Assembly (NCBI RefSeq): GCF_028198165.1
Contig: NZ_CP116339.1
Span: 4,099,001 to 4,163,000, forward strand
From: Pseudoxanthomonas sp. JBR18
Lineage (GTDB): Bacteria > Pseudomonadota > Gammaproteobacteria > Xanthomonadales > Xanthomonadaceae
Reading direction: 5' to 3'
Length of the DNA stretch: 64,000 bases
Part shown: positions 1 through 9,399 of the stretch, piece after piece
Layout of the letters: each line of letters starts with the position of its first letter
Numbering within the stretch: the stretch's first letter is position 1
Notes under the pieces: model-generated
Database searches by the model: none
Seen by the model: only the letters and a program-made list of their open reading frames with translations
What the model was told of the DNA's origin: nothing
Program-made: the position numbers and the translations under genes

Positions 1-468
1 CAGGCGCGTGTCGACATACCAAGGCACGCCCACGAGCTTGCCGTCGATGATGTTGGTGTCCCAGATGCCCGGGAAGTAGTCGTCCTGCTCCACCACCGGC
101 GAATGATCCACATAGGCCTGCAGTGGGGTCAGCGTGCCCAGGTCGGCGAACTCGGGGATCCAGGTGTTGCCCAGCTGGCAGATGTCCGGGAGGCTGTCGG
201 CGGCAAAGGCGGTCAGCAGCTTCTCGTGCGCGGCCGTCCACGGGATCTGCTGGATATCGACGCGGATGTCGGGATGGGCCTTTTCGAAATCCGGGATCAG
301 CGTCCCGACCACCTCGGCCTCGCGTCCCATCGCCCAGAAGGTCACGGTGGTGCGGCCATCGTCCTGGTCCGCGCAGCCCGCCAGGCCGGCCAGCGCCAGC
401 CCGGCCATGAGCAGCCACGCGCCCCAGCGCGGCAGGCGCCTGCCTGGCCTGAGAGATCGAACACGCAT
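1..468 (-). CDS. Sugar ABC transporter substrate-binding lipoprotein (3' end beyond window)
   Basis: The first 156 residues are present and the gene runs off the left edge. The N-terminus is a lipoprotein signal (basic MRVRSLRPGRR, hydrophobic stretch, LAGLAGC lipobox). The mature part, with TVTFWAMGREAEVV, then FEKAHPDIRVDIQQIPW and a PDICQLGNTWIPEF segment, is typical of family-1 extracellular solute-binding proteins of carbohydrate ABC importers. It lies 24 bp downstream of the GH144-like glucanase and is probably co-transcribed with it. By inference it captures oligosaccharides released by that enzyme in the periplasm. The start ATG at 468 gives a complete signal peptide. The exact sugar cannot be read from the sequence. 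Confidence 0.85.
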   Translation of the reverse strand, partial: MRVRSLRPGRRLPRWGAWLLMAGLALAGLAGCADQDDGRTTVTFWAMGREAEVVGTLIPDFEKAHPDIRVDIQQIPWTAAHEKLLTAFAADSLPDICQLGNTWIPEFADLGTLTPLQAYVDHSPVVEQDDYFPGIWDTNIIDGKLVGVPWYVDTRL

Positions 469-492
469 GGCGAGGCGCCTCACGAAACGACC

Positions 493-2115
493 TTACTGCG
501 GCTGCTGGGGCTTGGCATCGGACGGGGTCGTCGTGTTGGCCGGCACGCGCGACTCGGCCAAGCCCAACGCGCGCGCGTTGGCCTTCTCCGGATCCCCCTT
601 TTCGGCCGGCGCGGGCTTTTCCCCGTCCTTGGCCGCCAGCCAGCCACCCTTGAACCCTGCCCGTTCCAGCCCCTGGCGGATGTGCGGGTTCTTCTTCATC
701 ACGTTCCAGACGAAGTCGTCGCGGTAATTGGCGATCATCGCCAGGATCGGGCCCTGGTCGATACCGATGTAGTCGCTGCCCACCCAACCGTTATCCGGCA
801 CGATGCGGCCGGTCTTGATCGGGATGTCGTAGGTGAAGCTGCGGTTGAACGCGTCCAGGAACCCGTAGCTGGAATACAGATAGTCGCCGAAGCGCTTGTG
901 CATCTCCTCGGTGGCCGGGATCACGATCTCCGGGGCGAACGGCAGCGAGGCGATGGCCGCGGTCGGCGCGATGGTGCCGTCGTCGAAGGCATCGCGCAGC
1001 CCCGCCCCACGGGCCGAGTAATGGCGGAACTCACGCTGCTCGCCGCGGTATTCCTGCTGGGTCTGCTGCGGACCGTCCGACGCGGTCAGGCCCCAGACGT
1101 TCTCGCCGTAATCTTTCCACTTCATCGGATTGGAAATGGCGTACTGGCGCTGGGCGTAGGCGGCGCGGCGGCTGTTCTCGAAATAATCCATGCCGTGTTC
1201 GCGCATGAAGTCGTCCTGGATGCCGCGGAAGTCCACCCAGACATGCGTGTACTGGTGGCCGAACATCGGGCCGAAGGACAGGTACTCCTGCCCCTGATAG
1301 ACGCCCCACACTTCGTTGTAGCTGCGGCTCCACACCTGCCAGGCATCCGGTTCCACCGCATGGGTGGGCGAGCCCAGGGCCAGGATGTAGACCATCATGC
1401 CCTCGTTGTAACCCATCCAGTCGTGGTTGATGAACTGGCTCTCGGGGAACCAGCCCATCGAGATCAGCGGCGAGCGCGGTTGCATCCAGGTCCAGTCCAC
1501 GCGCCGGTAGAGCTTCTCGGCCAGATCGCGGATCTCCTTTTCGCGCGGGTCGTCTTTGTCGTAGTAGGACTGGGCGAACAGCACGCCCATCATCAGCAGC
1601 GTGGTGTCCACGCTGGACAGCTCGACCCAGCTGTCAAAGCGCTCGCCCTTCTGCATGTCCAGGAAGTGGTAGAAGAATCCCTTGTAGCCGGCCGTGCCCT
1701 CGGATTCCTTGCCCTGCTTGAGGCCGTAGAGGAACTTCAGCGTGGTCAGCGTGCGGTCCACGGCCTGGTTACGGCTGACCCAGCCGTTCTCGATGCCGAT
1801 GGGATACGCGGTCAGGGCAAAGCCGACCGAGGCCACCGAGGCAAACGGGCGCGATGGATACCGGTCCGGGGTCAGGCCGTTGGTTTCGTTGGTGGTATCC
1901 CAGAAGAACTGGAAGGTGCGCCGCTCGATGTCGCGGAAGAGCGGTGAGAGTTCTGGCTTCTTGTCTTCCACGGGCAACTCCACCGGTGGTCTGCCGGTGA
2001 CCTTGACCGGCTTGACCGGGGTCGGTTCCGGCGTCTTGTTGCAGGCCGCGAGGAGCACGATCAGGGCCCCGGCGGTGAGCCTGGCCAGCGAAGGAACGAT
2101 TCGGCGCGTTTTCAA
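493..2115 (-). CDS. GH144-type (glucoamylase-family) lipoprotein, probable beta-1,2-glucanase
   Basis: 540 residues. The N-terminus is a lipoprotein signal ending in LIVLLAAC. The catalytic region begins near residue 60 (LFRDIERRTFQFFWDTTNE) and continues with the aromatic, Trp-rich alpha/alpha-barrel blocks of the 'putative glucoamylase' family PF10091, which includes the GH144 endo-beta-1,2-glucanases. Gene context (LacI regulator, TonB receptor, sugar-binding lipoprotein) supports a role in glycan breakdown at the outer membrane or in the periplasm. A perfect LacI-type palindrome sits 12 bp upstream of the ATG, so the gene probably has its own regulated promoter besides readthrough from the receptor gene. 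Substrate assignment to beta-1,2-glucan rests on the family only; other beta-glucans are possible. Confidence 0.85.
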   Translation of the reverse strand: MKTRRIVPSLARLTAGALIVLLAACNKTPEPTPVKPVKVTGRPPVELPVEDKKPELSPLFRDIERRTFQFFWDTTNETNGLTPDRYPSRPFASVASVGFALTAYPIGIENGWVSRNQAVDRTLTTLKFLYGLKQGKESEGTAGYKGFFYHFLDMQKGERFDSWVELSSVDTTLLMMGVLFAQSYYDKDDPREKEIRDLAEKLYRRVDWTWMQPRSPLISMGWFPESQFINHDWMGYNEGMMVYILALGSPTHAVEPDAWQVWSRSYNEVWGVYQGQEYLSFGPMFGHQYTHVWVDFRGIQDDFMREHGMDYFENSRRAAYAQRQYAISNPMKWKDYGENVWGLTASDGPQQTQQEYRGEQREFRHYSARGAGLRDAFDDGTIAPTAAIASLPFAPEIVIPATEEMHKRFGDYLYSSYGFLDAFNRSFTYDIPIKTGRIVPDNGWVGSDYIGIDQGPILAMIANYRDDFVWNVMKKNPHIRQGLERAGFKGGWLAAKDGEKPAPAEKGDPEKANARALGLAESRVPANTTTPSDAKPQQPQ

Positions 2116-2127
2116 GGTCGAGATCCG

Positions 2128-2141
2128 TGTAAACGTTTACA
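2128..2141. promoter_or_regulatory. LacI-family operator
   Basis: TGTAAACGTTTACA is a perfect 14-bp palindrome with the central CG typical of LacI-family operators. It lies just before the glucanase start and after the TonB-receptor gene. A copy with two mismatches lies upstream of the local lacI-type gene, so that regulator is the likely ligand-responsive repressor. Confidence 0.8.
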
Positions 2142-2183
2142 TCTGCAAACAGACTGTGGCGCAGATCAAGGGTGTACGGGAAA

Positions 2184-2216
2184 CCTCCCCAGCCGGCAAA
2201 CGGCCAGCCGGGGAGG
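2184..2216 (-). terminator. Hairpin after TonB receptor gene (weak terminator or processing site)
   Basis: CCTCCCC (2184-2190) and GGGGAGG (2210-2216) pair as a 7-bp stem, and a smaller GCCG/CGGC stem fits inside. On the minus strand it follows the receptor stop codon by 7 bp and is trailed by only TTT. It could partially terminate or stabilise the mRNA between receptor and glucanase genes. Confidence 0.45.
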
Positions 2217-2223
2217 ATCAAGG

Positions 2224-5220
2224 TTACCAGTCCAGCCCGAGCGATAGCTTGAAGGTGCGAGTGACATATTGGTTCACACCACTCGCCGTGCCCGCGTCGA
2301 AGTCGACGTTGTAGCTGTCGTAGTTTTCCCAGTCAAAGACGTTGAGGATGTCGGCGCGCATGCGCAGCTTCACGTCGGTGCCGGTATCCCAGATCTTTTG
2401 CAGTGCAAGGTCGAGCTGCTTGTAGCCAAGCGTGCTGTCGGACTTGTATTGGCGCGTCACGCACTGGGTGACGATGTCGTTGCCATCAGGCCCATTCGGG
2501 CAGTAGCGCACATAGACCGGCTCGGGCGTGGCCAGCACCAGCTTGCCCGATACCTGCGTGTCCCAGGGGCCGTCGACCATGCCGCTCAGCACCAGGCGGT
2601 GCTTGGCCACACCACCGGAAGAGAACCAGCCGTAGCCGGCCAGGGTTGGGTAATCCAGCGCGTAATGCTCGCCGAACTGACGGTTCTCCTCGGCATCACT
2701 GAAGGTATAGGCGACGTTGAAGTTCCACGGGGAGGACTCCGAGTACGGCTTGTCCAGCCCGACCAGCAGCGAGTTGTTGCGACTTTCGATGCCGTTGGTG
2801 CCCAGCAGCAGCGAGCCGTAGCCCGGCACACCGTAAGAGAACGGTGACTCGGAGATCGCGCCCGGCTCAAAGAAGCTGCCATCCGGCCGGCGGTTGCCCA
2901 GCAGGAAGGCGAAGCCGTCCTTGGACACGATGCGCTGGACGGCCACCGAGCTGTTCCACTGGTGCCCCATCAGCTCGAAGCTATCGCGGATGCCGATGCT
3001 GAACTGATCCGAGTACGGCACCTTCAGGTTGTTGGCGAGCAGATCGACTTCGCGCCCAAGGCCTGGCGCACCAGCCACCAACGCATTCAGCGTGGTCTGG
3101 TCGCGCAGCGATTCATCCCAGTCCAGGCAGGTGCCCACGCCCGGCGTACAGGCATGGCCCGGCGTATTGATGCTGTAGATATAGCTGGGGAAGGTGGCCT
3201 TGGTCTGCTCAAGCGCCAGGTAATCGAAGATGTTGCGGTCGTAGGAACGACCCGCACCGCCGAACAGCACATGGCTTTCGTCGCCGCTCAGGTCATAGGA
3301 AAAGCCAAGGCGCGGCTGCCAGGCATCCTTGAACGCCTTTCGATTGTTGCCCGTGCTGATGTAGTGGGAAATATCCACACCGCCCAGCGCGAGCGTGTCG
3401 GCGTAGCTCTGCCCGACCGGCGCTCTGGGGTCCTGGCCGTAGATCGCCGCCACCACGCCCGGATCGGTCACTGCATCCAGGTAGCTCGGCGTCTTCTCGT
3501 AATCCCAGCGCAGGCCGAGGTTGAGTTCCAGGCGATCGGTCACGCGCCAGTCGTCCTGGAAATAGATGCCGAACTGCTTGTTGTCCGATTCCACCGAACC
3601 GCCGTTCGTGCCGGCCAGCGGCGAGGTGAAGCTGATGGTGTAAGGGATGTCGGTGTTGCGGTTGATGTCGTAGTAGTACTGCGGGTTGTACGGCTGCTGC
3701 TCGGTGGTCCGCAGTTTGATCTGCTTGTACTTCACGCCCATCTTGAAGGTGTGGTCCTCAAGACCGGAGTAGGTCAGATCGTCCTGGAACGAGTAACCGT
3801 CCTGGCCCTTGTCCTGAAAGCCACCGGCGCCGGCGCCGGCGCGGAAGATGACGTTACCGGTGACGCCCGCGCCATCGGTCAGCACGTATCCGTTGCCGAA
3901 GTTCTGCGGAGCCAGCTCGAAGGTCGCCTTTTCGTAGGTCAGATGCGCATCGTTGAGCCAGTCGCCGGCCGTGAGCTGCCAGCGCAAGTCCACCCGGGTT
4001 TCCTTGACGTTCTGGTCGGTGCCCGCGCTGGCGGCGGTCTGGTCGCCCACATTGGCCACGCCGGTCTCGTCGCGCACCTTGGTGGTCAACTCCAGCAGGT
4101 TGTTCTCGTTGACCGACCAGTCCAGCTTGCCGAAGTACAGGTCTTCATGGAACGGCACATTGCTGCTTCCCACCTGGTCCTGCAGGTTGGCAGGTAGGTC
4201 GGACACGTCGTAGCCACTGCCCGGGAAAATGTCCTTGGGCGAGATGTAGTCCTTGCCTTCGTAGACGAAGAAGAAGTGCGCCTTGTCCTTCACGATCGGG
4301 CCGCCGAAGGAGACCCCGTACTGCTCGTCGCGCGAGTAGACCTTCTCCGCGTCCGGGCCCTTCTCGATCTCCTTCTTCTCACGCCAGTCCGCGTTGGTGT
4401 AGTCCCAGAAGAAGTTGCCGTGGAACTCGTTGCCGCCCGACTTGGTCACCGCGGTCACCGCGGCGCTGGAGAGCTGGTCGTACTCGGCCTTGTAGTTGGA
4501 GGTGATGACCTTGTACTCGCCGATGGCCGCCTGCGGGAATGGATTGCCGCGACTGGAGTCCTGACCGGTGATGCCGCCCTGCAGGACATAGTTCTTCTGA
4601 CCCACGCCATCGACAAACACATTAATGTTGTTGGCGCTCTGGGCGCCGGACTGCAGTTTGGTCGAGCCATCGCTAGGATTGGTCTCGAACTTCATGCCCG
4701 GCACGGTGTCTGCGAAAGCCAGGAAGTTGCGCGAGGTCTGGGGCAGCGATTCGATCTGGCGCTGGGTGACATAGGTGGCCACCTCGGAGGTCTTGGACTC
4801 GATCAGCGCCGGCGCGGTCACCTGCACGGCGTCCAGGTTGGTCGCATCGCCGCCGGGCGTCACCGCCGTGCTGGCCCCGCCGTCCATGTTCAACGTGGCC
4901 GTCTGTCCGACCTGCAGAGTCACGTTCTGCGAGGACGCCGCGCCATTGGCCACCACATCGACCTTGTAGGTGCCCGGCGGCAGGCCGGCCACCGAGTAGT
5001 TGCCGTCGGCGCTCACCGACACGCTACGGCTGAAGCCGGTGGCCGTGTTGGTGGCGGTCACCGTGGTGCCTTCGGCCGCGCCGCTGATCTGGCCGCGCAG
5101 CGTGGCGGCGGTCGACTGAGCGTTGGCAAGCTGGGCGCCTCCCAGCAACAGGCAGCTGGCCAGGGCGCAGGTCAACAGCCTGCGGGCGGGTCGGGTGGAA
5201 TTGCGTCGTGGTTGCGTCAT
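2224..5220 (-). CDS. TonB-dependent receptor with N-terminal carboxypeptidase-regulatory-like domain
   Basis: 998 residues from the ATG at 5220. That start follows a GGGAGGG ribosome site; a TTG 27 bp upstream is less likely. Order of parts: Sec signal peptide (cleavage near ANAQ-S, ~residue 35), a CarboxypepD-regulatory-like beta domain (~36-105), a TonB-box-like LDAVQVTA segment (~130), the plug, and a long beta-barrel ending in the aromatic residue Trp (SLGLDW). This is the Oar-like receptor type common in Xanthomonadaceae. It should import a large substrate across the outer membrane using TonB energy. Lying between a LacI regulator and a GH144-type enzyme, it probably takes up glucan oligosaccharides. 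The specificity is inferred. Confidence 0.9.
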   Translation of the reverse strand: MTQPRRNSTRPARRLLTCALASCLLLGGAQLANAQSTAATLRGQISGAAEGTTVTATNTATGFSRSVSVSADGNYSVAGLPPGTYKVDVVANGAASSQNVTLQVGQTATLNMDGGASTAVTPGGDATNLDAVQVTAPALIESKTSEVATYVTQRQIESLPQTSRNFLAFADTVPGMKFETNPSDGSTKLQSGAQSANNINVFVDGVGQKNYVLQGGITGQDSSRGNPFPQAAIGEYKVITSNYKAEYDQLSSAAVTAVTKSGGNEFHGNFFWDYTNADWREKKEIEKGPDAEKVYSRDEQYGVSFGGPIVKDKAHFFFVYEGKDYISPKDIFPGSGYDVSDLPANLQDQVGSSNVPFHEDLYFGKLDWSVNENNLLELTTKVRDETGVANVGDQTAASAGTDQNVKETRVDLRWQLTAGDWLNDAHLTYEKATFELAPQNFGNGYVLTDGAGVTGNVIFRAGAGAGGFQDKGQDGYSFQDDLTYSGLEDHTFKMGVKYKQIKLRTTEQQPYNPQYYYDINRNTDIPYTISFTSPLAGTNGGSVESDNKQFGIYFQDDWRVTDRLELNLGLRWDYEKTPSYLDAVTDPGVVAAIYGQDPRAPVGQSYADTLALGGVDISHYISTGNNRKAFKDAWQPRLGFSYDLSGDESHVLFGGAGRSYDRNIFDYLALEQTKATFPSYIYSINTPGHACTPGVGTCLDWDESLRDQTTLNALVAGAPGLGREVDLLANNLKVPYSDQFSIGIRDSFELMGHQWNSSVAVQRIVSKDGFAFLLGNRRPDGSFFEPGAISESPFSYGVPGYGSLLLGTNGIESRNNSLLVGLDKPYSESSPWNFNVAYTFSDAEENRQFGEHYALDYPTLAGYGWFSSGGVAKHRLVLSGMVDGPWDTQVSGKLVLATPEPVYVRYCPNGPDGNDIVTQCVTRQYKSDSTLGYKQLDLALQKIWDTGTDVKLRMRADILNVFDWENYDSYNVDFDAGTASGVNQYVTRTFKLSLGLDW

Positions 5221-5303
5221 GCGTCTGCCCTCCCAGGGCTTGCCCAAACGTCATTGGGGGTGGTCAAGAACAGCGAAGTGCTGCGAAGGAAAATTCCGCG
5301 CGC

Positions 5304-6335
5304 TCAGGCGCGGACGGCCCCTTCCCTGGTGGGTGCCGAATTGCGCACCACCAGCTCGGGGGTCAGGGGGTCTGGTTCAGGCCACGGCTGGCCGCCGGCC
5401 TGGATGTCGTGCAGCAGCCGCTGCATGGCGTTGGCGCCCAGCTCGGCAATGCTGATGCGCATGGTGGTGAGGGTGGGATGAACGAAGCGCGCCAGCGGCA
5501 CGTCGTCGAAGCCCGCCAGTGCGATGTCGCGTGGCACCTGCAACCCGGCCTCGTTGAAGGCGAACAGACAACCCAGGGCCATTACGTCGTTGGCTGCGAA
5601 GACCGCATCCGGCCGCGCCTCGGCCTTCAGCAGGGCGGTTCCGGCCTCCATGCCCGAGGCCTCGTCGAAGTTGCCCGGCACGATCCACGCACGGGTGCCA
5701 GGCAACAGCTCGGCCAGCGCGTCGCGGTAACCGCGTTCGCGCTCGGCGGCGTCGAAATTGCCCTGCGGCCCCCCGATGAAGGCGATGCGTCGGTGCCCGG
5801 CGCCGATCAGGTGGCGCATCATCGCCAACGCGCCACCGTGATTGTCGACATTGAGGACCGGATAGACGTCATTGGGCAGCCGAGTGTTGATCATCACCAC
5901 CGGCAGTCCCACCGGCAGGTTGTCGGTGAGGAAGCCCGGCTGGTCGGCATAAGGCGAGAGCACCAGCAGCCCGTCGACGCGGCCGCGCATCGCACGCAGG
6001 GCGGCTCCCTGCCCTTCCTGGGCACCGTGATAGCTGGAGACCAGCAGATGCCGACCCTGGCCACGGGCGACGCCGTCGATGCCCCGGATCAGCTCGGAGA
6101 AGAACTCGCCATACAGGTCCGGCAGCACCACGCCAATGGTCTGGGTGCTACGGCTGGAGAGGCTGCGGGCCGCGGCATGCGGCTGGTAGCGCAGGCGCTT
6201 GGCGGTCTCCAGCACCATGCGGCGCACGTCCTCGGCCACGTTCTCATGGCCGTTCAGTGCGCGCGAGACGGTGGCCACCGAGACCGCTGCCTCGCGTGCC
6301 ACGTCCTTGATGGTGATGGTGCCACCTCGACCCAC
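5304..6335 (-). CDS. LacI-family transcriptional regulator
   Basis: 343 residues. The N-terminal helix-turn-helix (TIKDVAREAAVSVATVSRAL, about residues 8-27) and hinge are followed by a periplasmic-binding-protein-like sugar-sensing domain (TIGVVLPDLYGEFFSELIRG, then AFIGGPQGNFDAAERERGY). The start is a GTG preceded by GGAGGG. Its gene is first in the carbohydrate locus, 83 bp upstream of the TonB receptor gene. Operator-like palindromes occur before its own gene and before the glucanase gene, which suggests autoregulation and local control. The inducer is unknown, presumably a product of glucan breakdown. Confidence 0.92.
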   Translation of the reverse strand: MGRGGTITIKDVAREAAVSVATVSRALNGHENVAEDVRRMVLETAKRLRYQPHAAARSLSSRSTQTIGVVLPDLYGEFFSELIRGIDGVARGQGRHLLVSSYHGAQEGQGAALRAMRGRVDGLLVLSPYADQPGFLTDNLPVGLPVVMINTRLPNDVYPVLNVDNHGGALAMMRHLIGAGHRRIAFIGGPQGNFDAAERERGYRDALAELLPGTRAWIVPGNFDEASGMEAGTALLKAEARPDAVFAANDVMALGCLFAFNEAGLQVPRDIALAGFDDVPLARFVHPTLTTMRISIAELGANAMQRLLHDIQAGGQPWPEPDPLTPELVVRNSAPTREGAVRA

Positions 6336-6378
6336 GTCCGCCCTCCACGGTCATGCCTGTGTTCGATTGGGCGCGGAC

Positions 6379-6392
6379 TGTAATCGTTTCCA
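6379..6392. promoter_or_regulatory. LacI-family operator, degenerate copy
   Basis: TGTAATCGTTTCCA matches the palindrome at 2128-2141 in 12 of 14 positions and lies 44 bp upstream of the lacI-type start codon. Probable autoregulatory site. Confidence 0.6.
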
Positions 6393-6513
6393 CGCAATCG
6401 AGTAAACCCTACGTTTGGCGAATGTTAAACACGCGCCAGATCAAGGGCTTGCGAAGATGAGAGCGTTTTCAGAATTGCTGCACTGCCACATCCGTGGCCG
6501 GCAGCAAGCCCGT

Positions 6514-6792
6514 TCAGGGGGGCGATGCTTCGCCCGGGGCCCTCGCGTCGATCGACAATGCATGGATGTCGGTCTGCATCATGTCACCCAGTGCCGCGTA
6601 CACGGCCCGGTGCCGTGCCAGCGGCGCCTTGCCGGCAAAGACCTCGCTGACCACGACCACCCGGTAGTGGCCGCGCCCGTCGCGCGCGCCCGCATGGCCG
6701 GCATGCAGGTGGCTCTGGTCTTCCAGCTCCAGCTGCCGAGGCGAAAGTCCCGCTTCCAGCGCCCGGCGCATGCGCTCCATCCGCTCGCTCAT
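6514..6792 (-). CDS. bolA: BolA family protein
   Basis: 92 residues beginning [16 protein letters not shown]. The class II KH-like BolA core is clear: the [14 protein letters not shown] strand, [13 protein letters not shown] helix, and the family-diagnostic [13 protein letters not shown] end. BolA proteins partner monothiol glutaredoxins in Fe-S and redox control and affect stress morphology. The start codon overlaps the stop of the upstream YciI-like gene by four bases (ATGA), so the two are translationally coupled. Length is normal for the family. Confidence 0.93.
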   Translation of the reverse strand: MSERMERMRRALEAGLSPRQLELEDQSHLHAGHAGARDGRGHYRVVVVSEVFAGKAPLARHRAVYAALGDMMQTDIHALSIDARAPGEASPP

Positions 6793-7088
6793 GGCAAGAC
6801 CTTCAGGAACGGCCGGACGTCGACGCGAGCGTAGGCGCCGACTTCCATGTAGGGGTCGCCCTGCGCCCAGGCCTGTGCCTGCTCGAGCGATTCGAACTCG
6901 GCAATGACAATGCTGCCACTGAAGCCGGCCGGGCCCGGGTCCGGCGCATCGATCGCGGGGCACGGCCCGGCGACCAGCAGGCGCCCGGCGTCGAGCAGCG
7001 CCTGCAATCGGGCCAGGTGGGCTGGACGCACCGACTGGCGCAGTGGCAGGGAACCGGGGGCATCGTGGCCTTCGATGGCGTACCACAT
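6789..7088 (-). CDS. YciI family protein
   Basis: 99 residues. The ferredoxin-like YciI fold is recognised by [13 protein letters not shown] at the start, the [20 protein letters not shown] helix with the conserved His24 and Asp33 pair, and the closing [16 protein letters not shown] block. The function of the family is poorly defined; the His/Asp pair suggests an enzyme. It forms a two-gene unit with bolA (4-bp overlap), an arrangement often seen in gammaproteobacteria. Confidence 0.9.
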   Translation of the reverse strand: MWYAIEGHDAPGSLPLRQSVRPAHLARLQALLDAGRLLVAGPCPAIDAPDPGPAGFSGSIVIAEFESLEQAQAWAQGDPYMEVGAYARVDVRPFLKVLP

Positions 7089-7496
7089 GGCGGTCAGGCT
7101 TCTTCTCGTGAGCGGGCTTGGATTGTAGAACGCCTGCCCATGCTGGACAGGCGCGCCCCAGGCCCGTACTCTTTGAACTTGATTGGCACGTGACGACCCG
7201 CAGCGGCCGTCTCCCGGATCCGACTTAGGTGCCCGGGATGACCACCCCCGCGCTGCCTGACGCGTTCCGCAGCCAGACCACCTTCTTTCCCGAGTTGCCC
7301 GCCGCTCCCGCATGGGCGTGTGCCTGCTTGGGCCTACGTGCGAAGTCCCTTCGCCACGCAAGGTTGCATGACCCGCCGTAACCGTGCCGGTTCCGCAAGA
7401 TCCGAGCGCACCCTTTCGCAATCGCGACCTCCCTGGCGCTTGGCACGTCATGGATGGCCCCGAACGCAGCGTTGACGCGACACAGCCCGTGACCCG
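7089..7496. other. Intergenic region, divergent promoters of yciI-bolA and scpAB-rluB
   Basis: About 410 bases separate the divergent yciI and scpA genes. I see no convincing gene, RNA or terminator. A 47-codon plus-strand frame (7238-7381) has no ribosome site and no recognisable sequence. A frame starting at the ATG at 7453 stops at 7499-7501, so its TGA overlaps the scpA start codon as ATGA, but it encodes only a few residues. Confidence 0.5.
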
Positions 7497-8402
7497 ATGA
7501 CATCGCCCTCCGCGCCTGGCGCGACCGTTTCCACCGAGAGCCCGCAGGCACCGCAGCAGCAGGAAATGCCGCTGGCGGTGGTGCATGGCCAACCGGTGCT
7601 GCAGATTCCGCAGGACCTGTATATCCCGCCGGACGCACTGGAGGTCATCCTCGATGCGTTCGAAGGCCCGCTGGACCTGCTGCTGTACCTGATCCGCCGC
7701 CAGAACCTGGACATCCTGGATATCCCGGTGCTGGAGATCACCCGCCAGTACGTGGCCTACATCAATGTGATGCAGGAGCTGCGCTTCGAACTGGCAGCCG
7801 AATACCTGGTCATGGCCGCGATCCTGGCCGAGATCAAGTCGCGCATGCTGCTGCCGCGTCCCCCCGTGGAGGAAGGCGAGGAAGGCGATCCGCGCGCCGA
7901 CCTGGTTCGCCGACTGCAGGAGTACGAGCGCTTCAAGCAGGCTGCCGAAGACATCGATGCCCTGCCCCGCCAGGACCGCGACACCGCCGTGGCCCACGCC
8001 CACGTGCCGGACCGCGCGGCGATCAAGGTCCCGCCGGAGGTGGAGCTGAAGGAGATGCTGCTGGCGCTGCACGACGTGCTCAAGCGCGCCGAGCTGTTCA
8101 CCGGCCACGCCATCAAGCGCGAGGCGCTGAGCGTGCGCCAGCGCATGGGCGAGGTGCTCTCCAAGCTGGAGGACGGCAAGTTCCATCGCTTCGAATCGAT
8201 GTTCACTGCCGCCGAAGGGCGCCTGGGCGTGCTGGTCACCTTCCTGGCCATGCTGGAACTGGCCAAGGAGCAACTGCTGGACATCGTGCAAGAGGCGCCG
8301 CTGGCGACGATCTACGTCAAGTCGCTGGCGCTGGGCAACACCAACGAGCCGCTGCAGTTCTCCAGCGAGTTCGACGATTCGGACGCGGCCAACGACGCAT
8401 GA
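7497..8402 (+). CDS. scpA: Segregation and condensation protein A
   Basis: 301 residues. The kleisin ScpA is recognised by the N-terminal [20 protein letters not shown] block (about residues 60-80) that binds the Smc neck, then [20 protein letters not shown], the SRMLLPRP hinge, and a C-terminal winged helix. With ScpB and Smc it forms the condensin that compacts and segregates the chromosome. An unstructured Gln/Pro-rich N-terminal extension of about 45 residues precedes the core, as is usual in Xanthomonadaceae. It is first in the scpA-scpB-rluB operon. The start ATG at 7497 lacks a strong Shine-Dalgarno. Confidence 0.95.
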   Translation: MTSPSAPGATVSTESPQAPQQQEMPLAVVHGQPVLQIPQDLYIPPDALEVILDAFEGPLDLLLYLIRRQNLDILDIPVLEITRQYVAYINVMQELRFELAAEYLVMAAILAEIKSRMLLPRPPVEEGEEGDPRADLVRRLQEYERFKQAAEDIDALPRQDRDTAVAHAHVPDRAAIKVPPEVELKEMLLALHDVLKRAELFTGHAIKREALSVRQRMGEVLSKLEDGKFHRFESMFTAAEGRLGVLVTFLAMLELAKEQLLDIVQEAPLATIYVKSLALGNTNEPLQFSSEFDDSDAANDA

Positions 8403-8463
8403 CGCGCGCGCCGGCCGGACACCTGCAACGCCCGGGCAACCGCCCGGCCTGACATCAAACTGC

Positions 8464-9399
8464 ATGCAAGACGAAGCCTTCGATCAAGAATCCATGCCTG
8501 CCGCCCCGGTCGCCGTCGACCAGGCGCTGGTCAACCGCATCGTGGAAGCCGCGCTGCTGGCAGCCAACCTGCCGATGACCGTGGCCCAGCTCGAGGAACT
8601 GTTTCCCGAGCAGCGTCCGGCGCCGGAAGGGGCCATCCCCACCGCGCTGGAGCAACTGGGCGCGGCCTGCGCCGACCGCGGCGTGGAACTGGTCGAAGTG
8701 GCCAGCGGCTGGCGCTACCAGGTCAAGGGCGAGGTCCACGGCTGGGTCAGCCGCATGTGGACCGAGCGCAAGACCCGCTACACCCGCGCCACGCTTGAGA
8801 CGCTGGCCCTGATCGCCTATCGCCAGCCCATCACCCGCGGCGAGATCGAACAGGTCCGCGGCGTGGCGGTCAGCAGCAACATCATCCAGGCCCTGGAAGA
8901 GCGCGAATGGATCCGCGTGGTCGGTCATCGCGACGTCCCCGGGCGGCCGGCGCTGTTCGGCACCACTCGCGGGTTCCTGGACTACTTCGGCCTCAAGCGC
9001 CTGGACGAACTGCCGCCGCTGTCCGAGCTGAAGGACATCGGTGAGCTGGACCCACAGTTGCCCTTCGCCCCGGCCACCGCCAAGGTCGCTGCCGAGGGCC
9101 AGCCGGAGGACACCCAGGCCACGCCGGTTGAGGATGCAGGACAGGCCGACGACGCCAGCACCGCGCAAGCGTCGGCAGGCGAGGCACAGGACGTGCAAGT
9201 ACAGGCGGACACCCTGGAGACGGCCCCTCCCCCTGATGACACGGCGACTGCCGACGCGTCCTTCGCGTCGGAATCTCCCGCAGACGACACCCCCGCCGAC
9301 ATCGCGCAGGACGCAGGCGATGCCGACGACACCCAAGATTCTTCCCAACAACCCCAAGAAGACGACGCCGCACCGGTCTCGTCGGAGCAGAAACCATGA
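8464..9399 (+). CDS. scpB: Segregation and condensation protein B with long acidic tail
   Basis: 311 residues. The two winged-helix domains of ScpB occupy roughly residues 20-190 ([56 protein letters not shown]). The remaining ~115 residues are a low-complexity Asp/Glu/Ala/Pro/Thr tail that is not part of the conserved fold. ScpB dimers regulate Smc-kleisin. The gene follows scpA by 61 bp and its stop overlaps the rluB start by four bases. Confidence 0.95.
   Translation: MQDEAFDQESMPAAPVAVDQALVNRIVEAALLAANLPMTVAQLEELFPEQRPAPEGAIPTALEQLGAACADRGVELVEVASGWRYQVKGEVHGWVSRMWTERKTRYTRATLETLALIAYRQPITRGEIEQVRGVAVSSNIIQALEEREWIRVVGHRDVPGRPALFGTTRGFLDYFGLKRLDELPPLSELKDIGELDPQLPFAPATAKVAAEGQPEDTQATPVEDAGQADDASTAQASAGEAQDVQVQADTLETAPPPDDTATADASFASESPADDTPADIAQDAGDADDTQDSSQQPQEDDAAPVSSEQKP

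Noticed and set aside
103..1947. Long plus-strand open frame opposite the glucanase gene
   Set aside because: High GC leaves few stops on the antisense strand; the translation is Arg/Gly/Val-rich and low in recognisable motifs, while the minus strand encodes a clear enzyme. The same applies to long shadows at 8982-10955 (-), 13356-15581 (-), 16130-17734 (+), 32338-34749 (+), 50762-53464 (+), 53709-55478 (+) and 55647-57515 (+).
5221..5247. Upstream TTG start for the TonB receptor
   Set aside because: The ATG at 5220 has a GGGAGGG site and gives a proper signal peptide; the TTG has neither.
7238..7381. 47-codon plus-strand frame upstream of scpA
   Set aside because: No ribosome site, no motif, and composition like non-coding DNA.
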